DNA of 37,189 nucleotides from an uncultured Prevotella sp. (lineage in GTDB: Bacteria > Bacteroidota > Bacteroidia > Bacteroidales > Bacteroidaceae): contig CAMOEW010000014.1 of NCBI GenBank assembly GCA_946612625.1, forward strand, positions 1-37,189, given 5' to 3'. Shown here piece by piece: positions 33,512 through 37,189 of this stretch (positions are counted from its first letter, which is position 1; the number at the start of each line of letters is the position of its first letter). Position numbers and translations under genes: made by a program. The notes under the pieces were generated by a model. That model was not told the origin of the DNA. It saw only the letters and a list, made by a program, of their open reading frames with translations, and searched no databases.

Positions 33512-35017
33512 ATGGAATCAAGACTTGTTATTTATAATACTCTGACGCGGCAGAAGGAACGCTTCGAGCCGCTCAATGCCCCCAATGTAGGGATGTATGT
33601 GTGCGGACCTACTGTCTATGGCGACCCCCATCTGGGTCATGCTCGTCCGGCAGTAACCTTCGACATAGTGTTCCGTTATCTCAAGCATCTCGGATACAAG
33701 GTGCGCTACGTGAGGAACATCACTGATGTGGGCCATTTGGAGCACGATGCCGACGAGGGCGAGGACAAGATCGCAAAGAAGGCACGAATAGAGCAACTGG
33801 AGCCGATGGAGATAGCCCAGTATTATACCCGCCGCTACCATCAGGCTATGGATGCGATGAACGTAGAGCGGCCTTCTATCGAGCCTTGTGCCACAGGACA
33901 TATCATCGAGCAGCAGCAGTTAGTAAAGCAGATTCTCGACAATGGCTTTGCCTACGAGAGCAATGGCTCGGTGTATTTCGACATCGAGGCATATAATAAG
34001 AGGTATAAGTACGGAGTACTCAGCGGTCGTTCGCTTGAGAATATCAAGGATGCCAGCCGCGAACTCGACGGAGTGGGCGAGAAGCGCAACCAGGCCGACT
34101 TTGCCCTATGGAAGAAAGCGCAGCCAGAGCATATCATGCGCTGGCCAAGCCCTTGGAGCGACGGCTTTCCGGGATGGCACTGCGAGTGTACGGCAATGGG
34201 CCGCAAGTATCTCGGCGACCACTTTGACATTCATGGCGGCGGTATGGATCTCGTGTTTCCCCACCATGAATGCGAGATTGCACAGGCAGTGGCAAGCCAG
34301 GGTACGCAGATGGTGAAATATTGGATGCATAACAACATGCTCACCATCAATGGCAAGAAGATGGGCAAGAGCTATGGCAACTTCATCACTCTTGAGCAGT
34401 TCTTTACCGGTAATCATCCGCTGCTCGACAAGGCATACTCGCCGATGACCATACGTTTCTTCATTCTCTCCGCCCACTATCGTGGCACCGTCGATTTCTC
34501 GTCGGAGGCATTGCTGGCTGCAGAGAAAGGACTGGAGAAGCTCTCCAACGGCATCATCAATATGGAGCGCATACAGCCCTCCGAGCATTGTGATGCAGAG
34601 ACAGAGAAAACCGTAAATGAGCTGCGCGAGAAGTGCTATGACGCTATGAACGACGACTTTGCAACGCCGCTCGTCATCAGCTATCTTTTCGAGGCGTGCA
34701 CAACCATAAATAAGCTTCTTGACCACAAGGCAAGCATCTGTGGCGACTGTCTGAAGGAACTGAAAGATGTAATGCATCTTTTCGCCGAGGACATCCTCGG
34801 ACTCTCTGTGGCCCAATGCTCAAAGTGCCAGGTTCAGGGTTCTGACGCTCGCGAGGAGGCCTTTGCCAAGGTGGTCGATATGGTGCTCGACCTGCGAGCG
34901 AAGGCGAAAGCAGCCAAAGACTGGGCTACGAGCGACCGCATCCGCGACGACCTTGCTGCCGCCGGATTTGAGGTGAATGATACTAAGGACGGTGTCACAT
35001 GGAAGCTGAATAAGTGA
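33512..35017 (+). CDS. cysS: Cysteinyl-tRNA synthetase
   Basis: Class I aminoacyl-tRNA synthetase charging tRNA-Cys in the cytoplasm. 501 residues from ATG 33512. Signature elements are C31 of [18 protein letters not shown] (with HIGH-type HLGH at 40-43), zinc ligands in WHCECTAMG and [24 protein letters not shown], and the KMSKS-type loop KKMGKSYGN. The C-terminal helical DALR/anticodon region ends [20 protein letters not shown], as expected. Its last 23 bp overlap the end of the convergent peptidase gene. Confidence 0.97.
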   Translation: MESRLVIYNTLTRQKERFEPLNAPNVGMYVCGPTVYGDPHLGHARPAVTFDIVFRYLKHLGYKVRYVRNITDVGHLEHDADEGEDKIAKKARIEQLEPMEIAQYYTRRYHQAMDAMNVERPSIEPCATGHIIEQQQLVKQILDNGFAYESNGSVYFDIEAYNKRYKYGVLSGRSLENIKDASRELDGVGEKRNQADFALWKKAQPEHIMRWPSPWSDGFPGWHCECTAMGRKYLGDHFDIHGGGMDLVFPHHECEIAQAVASQGTQMVKYWMHNNMLTINGKKMGKSYGNFITLEQFFTGNHPLLDKAYSPMTIRFFILSAHYRGTVDFSSEALLAAEKGLEKLSNGIINMERIQPSEHCDAETEKTVNELREKCYDAMNDDFATPLVISYLFEACTTINKLLDHKASICGDCLKELKDVMHLFAEDILGLSVAQCSKCQVQGSDAREEAFAKVVDMVLDLRAKAKAAKDWATSDRIRDDLAAAGFEVNDTKDGVTWKLNK

Positions 35018-35792
35018 GGGTGGAGGCCATGGAAGCCGCTTCGCGGTTGAGTGTTACGGCGAGGGTATGGCGGCGGAAATATCGGTACGACATGTATTCC
35101 AAGCCATTGTGACGGCCATGCTCACCCCACGAGTTTTTCATTATGAAATATTTTCGTCCTTTTTCGTCGTGGGCAATGCCTACGATTGCCATGGCGTGGC
35201 GCTTGCTCTCCCAACACACGCCGTGGCCGCTCCTGACGGCACGTTCGGTGATGGCAAGAATAGAGTCGATGCTCACGTTGAGCAGTTTCTTTTTCATCCA
35301 GTTGTCGGGTTCATGACACTCCACCATATTATAATATGTTTCCTCGATATCGAATGTCAGAGCGATATATTCTCCCGGAGCGCATACGCTGCGTGCAAAC
35401 TCTTGGGGCGTATAAACGGCTCCGAGCATGAATACCTGCCGTGGAGCGTGGGTGGCGGTGGTAGGCATGGCATCATAGCTGCAAACGCCGTATTTCTGGA
35501 TCATCTCGATGGCGATATAGCCCATGCCGCGCCTGCTCGGCGGACAGTTTGGCTCGCGTTCCAGCATCTTCTCGACGAAAGCTGCAGAAAGATTGACTGA
35601 GTCGCCGCGCATGATATGCTCAGTTTCTATCGCAGCCAGCATTGCGTAAATCCAGCACGTCTGGCTGCTCCCCTGGTCTTTCACAGGCGTGTAGCTGTTC
35701 ATCACCTCTGTGGTAAATACGTGGTTTTCCTCCCTGCGTGAACATTCGCAGAAGACAGCAATCACTACCAAGAGACAGAATATCTTGTTCAT
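34995..35792 (-). CDS. Papain-like (C1 family) cysteine peptidase, exported
   Basis: 265 residues. A hydrophobic N-terminus ([18 protein letters not shown]) is a signal peptide, possibly lipoprotein type with Cys15 or Cys17, though the lipobox is not ideal. The catalytic set is visible: Q40 and C46 in [21 protein letters not shown]199 in [12 protein letters not shown]220 in [11 protein letters not shown]. The QTCW context is closer to bleomycin-hydrolase-like C1B peptidases than to secreted papains, and there is no propeptide. The -7 box ends only 5 bp before ATG 35792, so the mRNA may be nearly leaderless. Substrate unknown; peptide degradation in the periplasm or at the surface is likely. 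Confidence 0.88.
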   Translation of the reverse strand: MNKIFCLLVVIAVFCECSRREENHVFTTEVMNSYTPVKDQGSSQTCWIYAMLAAIETEHIMRGDSVNLSAAFVEKMLEREPNCPPSRRGMGYIAIEMIQKYGVCSYDAMPTTATHAPRQVFMLGAVYTPQEFARSVCAPGEYIALTFDIEETYYNMVECHEPDNWMKKKLLNVSIDSILAITERAVRSGHGVCWESKRHAMAIVGIAHDEKGRKYFIMKNSWGEHGRHNGLEYMSYRYFRRHTLAVTLNREAASMASTLTYSASM

Positions 35793-35796
35793 GCTG

Positions 35797-35828
35797 CAAA
35801 ATTACAAATAAAAATATATTTATGCAAG
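35797..35828 (-). promoter_or_regulatory. Promoter of the C1 peptidase gene
   Basis: CTTG (35828-35825), 20 bp, TAATTTTG (35804-35797). The distance to ATG 35792 is only 4 bp, so the predicted transcript begins at or within a base or two of the start codon. Confidence 0.6.
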
Positions 35829-35879
35829 CGTATTTGTGAAAATGGATTAGAGAGCTCTTTAAAATACTTATATAAAAGT

Positions 35880-35911
35880 ATTGTGCAAATGAAATAAATA
35901 TTGTACCTTTG
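35880..35911 (+). promoter_or_regulatory. Promoter of the U32 family gene
   Basis: ATTG (35880-35883), 20 bp, TACCTTTG (35904-35911); leader of about 29 nt to ATG 35944. Confidence 0.7.
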
Positions 35912-35943
35912 CAGTCTTTTTAATTAACTTTATACGGAATAAG

Positions 35944-37182
35944 ATGACAGTAAACGATTTTGAGATAATGGCGCCCGTAGGCAGCCGCGAGAGTCTTGCC
36001 GCAGCCATACAGGCAGGGGCAGACTCTGTGTATTTCGGTATCGGACAGTTGAACATGCGTTCACATTCTGCCAACAAGTTCACTATCGACGACTTGAAGG
36101 AGATTGCTGCCGAGTGCGACAGCCACGGCATAAAGACCTACCTCACAGTGAATACCATTATCTACGGTGAGGATATAGCAGCCATGCACGAGATTGTGGA
36201 TGCAGCCAAAGAGGCGCATATAAGCGCCGTTATCGCTTGCGACATAGCAGTGATGGCCTACTGCCGGCAGGTGGGAGTCGAGGTGCATCTCTCCACCCAG
36301 CTCAATATCTCGAACATCGAAGCACTGCGGTTCTACGCTCAGTTTGCCGACGTCGTAGTTCTCGCCCGCGAGCTGAAACTGGAGCAGGTGGCCGCAATTT
36401 ATAAAGGCATATGCGAACAGAATATCTGCGGTCCTCGCGGCGAACATATCAGGATAGAGATGTTCTGTCACGGAGCTCTCTGCATGGCTGTCAGCGGCAA
36501 GTGCTATATGAGTCTCGACAATACCGGACGCAGTGCCAACCGTGGCGAGTGTATGCAGATATGCCGTCGCAGCTATACCGTCACTGATAATGAGACAGGC
36601 TGTCAGTTGGAGATAGACAATAAATACATCATGAGTCCGAAGGATTTGAAGACCATACGCTTCATCAATCGCATGATGGAGGCCGGAGTGCGAGTGTTCA
36701 AGATCGAAGGACGTGCCCGCGGGCCTGAATACGTTTATAAGGTAGTTCGTTGCTACAAGGACGCCATCGCCTCGGTTCTTGATGGGACATTTACCGAAGA
36801 GAAGAAAGATACGTGGGATAAAGAGCTTGCCACCGTCTTCAACCGTGGATTCTGGGACGGATATTATCTTGGCCAGAAGCTCGGAGAATGGAATTCAAAC
36901 TACGGGTCGAATGCCACAGAGACTAAAGTCTATGTCGGACGTGGGAAAAAATATTTCTCGAAGCTCGGAGTGGCGGAGTTCTCGATTGAGGCTGCCGAGA
37001 TAAGCGTGGGCGACCGTTTGCTAATCACCGGACCTACGACGGGCGTGATGTATATTACAGCCACTGAGATTCACGGCAACCACGGTCCTGTACAAACTGC
37101 CCCAAAGGGCACCCGGGCCTCGATAGCCGTGCCGTCGAAGGTGCGCGAGTCGGATAAACTGTTTAAATTAATAAAGAGTTAG
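35944..37182 (+). CDS. Peptidase U32 family protein (TrhP/YegQ-like tRNA hydroxylation)
   Basis: 412 residues. The U32 signature is exact at 172-190: E-M-F-C-H-G-A-L-C, four residues, G-K-C-Y-M-S. With C203 and C207 it gives four conserved cysteines that probably hold a metal or Fe-S centre. The N-terminal part is TIM-barrel-like (PVGSRESLAAAIQAGADSVY). Members once called collagenases are now known as TrhP, which forms 5-hydroxyuridine in tRNA using a prephenate-derived precursor, or as UbiU/UbiV for anaerobic ubiquinone synthesis. The C-terminal domain (about 320-412) and absence of ubiquinone in this group favour TrhP. Cytoplasmic. The stop (TAG) is 7 bp before the window end. Confidence 0.9.
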   Translation: MTVNDFEIMAPVGSRESLAAAIQAGADSVYFGIGQLNMRSHSANKFTIDDLKEIAAECDSHGIKTYLTVNTIIYGEDIAAMHEIVDAAKEAHISAVIACDIAVMAYCRQVGVEVHLSTQLNISNIEALRFYAQFADVVVLARELKLEQVAAIYKGICEQNICGPRGEHIRIEMFCHGALCMAVSGKCYMSLDNTGRSANRGECMQICRRSYTVTDNETGCQLEIDNKYIMSPKDLKTIRFINRMMEAGVRVFKIEGRARGPEYVYKVVRCYKDAIASVLDGTFTEEKKDTWDKELATVFNRGFWDGYYLGQKLGEWNSNYGSNATETKVYVGRGKKYFSKLGVAEFSIEAAEISVGDRLLITGPTTGVMYITATEIHGNHGPVQTAPKGTRASIAVPSKVRESDKLFKLIKS

Positions 37183-37189
37183 AAGTAGA

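Overview
The window looks like a chromosomal segment of a Prevotella-type member of Bacteroidota. Supporting signs are Bacteroidetes-type promoters (TAnnTTTG at -7, often TTTG at -33), SusC/SusD pairs, surface-type lipoprotein signal peptides with acidic residues after the Cys, a hybrid two-component regulator of the HTCS class, and a class II xylose isomerase very like Prevotella XylA. This assignment rests on recalled family features; no search was run.

Positions 1-28337 form a glycan/pentose-utilisation region, all on the minus strand. In transcription order it holds: (a) a seven-gene, about 16-kb operon, FAS1 lipoprotein - SusC - SusD - FAS1 lipoprotein - FAS1 lipoprotein - SusC - SusD (28337 to 12040); (b) a 450-nt spacer with two hairpins and a possible small RNA; (c) an HTCS regulator (11589-7669); (d) a three-gene operon, GPH-type sugar symporter - cytoplasmic GH43 beta-xylosidase/arabinofuranosidase - xylose isomerase (7512-3797), closed by a very strong hairpin; (e) a large secreted multidomain protein ending in a dockerin-like module, cut by the window edge (3562 to 1). 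The enzymes point to xylo-oligosaccharides or arabinoxylan fragments as substrate: import through SusC/D, inner-membrane symport, cytoplasmic cleavage to xylose, then isomerisation to xylulose. No xylulokinase and no endo-xylanase is in the window.

The most striking signal is a shared operator. Upstream of the FAS1/SusCD operon, the symporter-GH43-xylA operon and the dockerin protein gene there are direct repeats of a TGAGAC-like hexamer exactly 21 bp apart, separated by an AACAAAAAC-type core. They sit at helically equivalent distances (37, 38 and 58 bp) from the -7 box. This suggests one regulon, most simply controlled by the AraC-type output domain of the adjacent HTCS.

Positions 28338-37189 are housekeeping-like: a coiled-coil lipoprotein (possibly Cbp1-like adhesin), gyrB behind a tRNA-Arg(CCT) with which it probably shares a promoter, an acetyl-CoA hydrolase/transferase divergent from cysS, a papain-like cysteine peptidase overlapping the cysS 3' end, and a U32 family protein.
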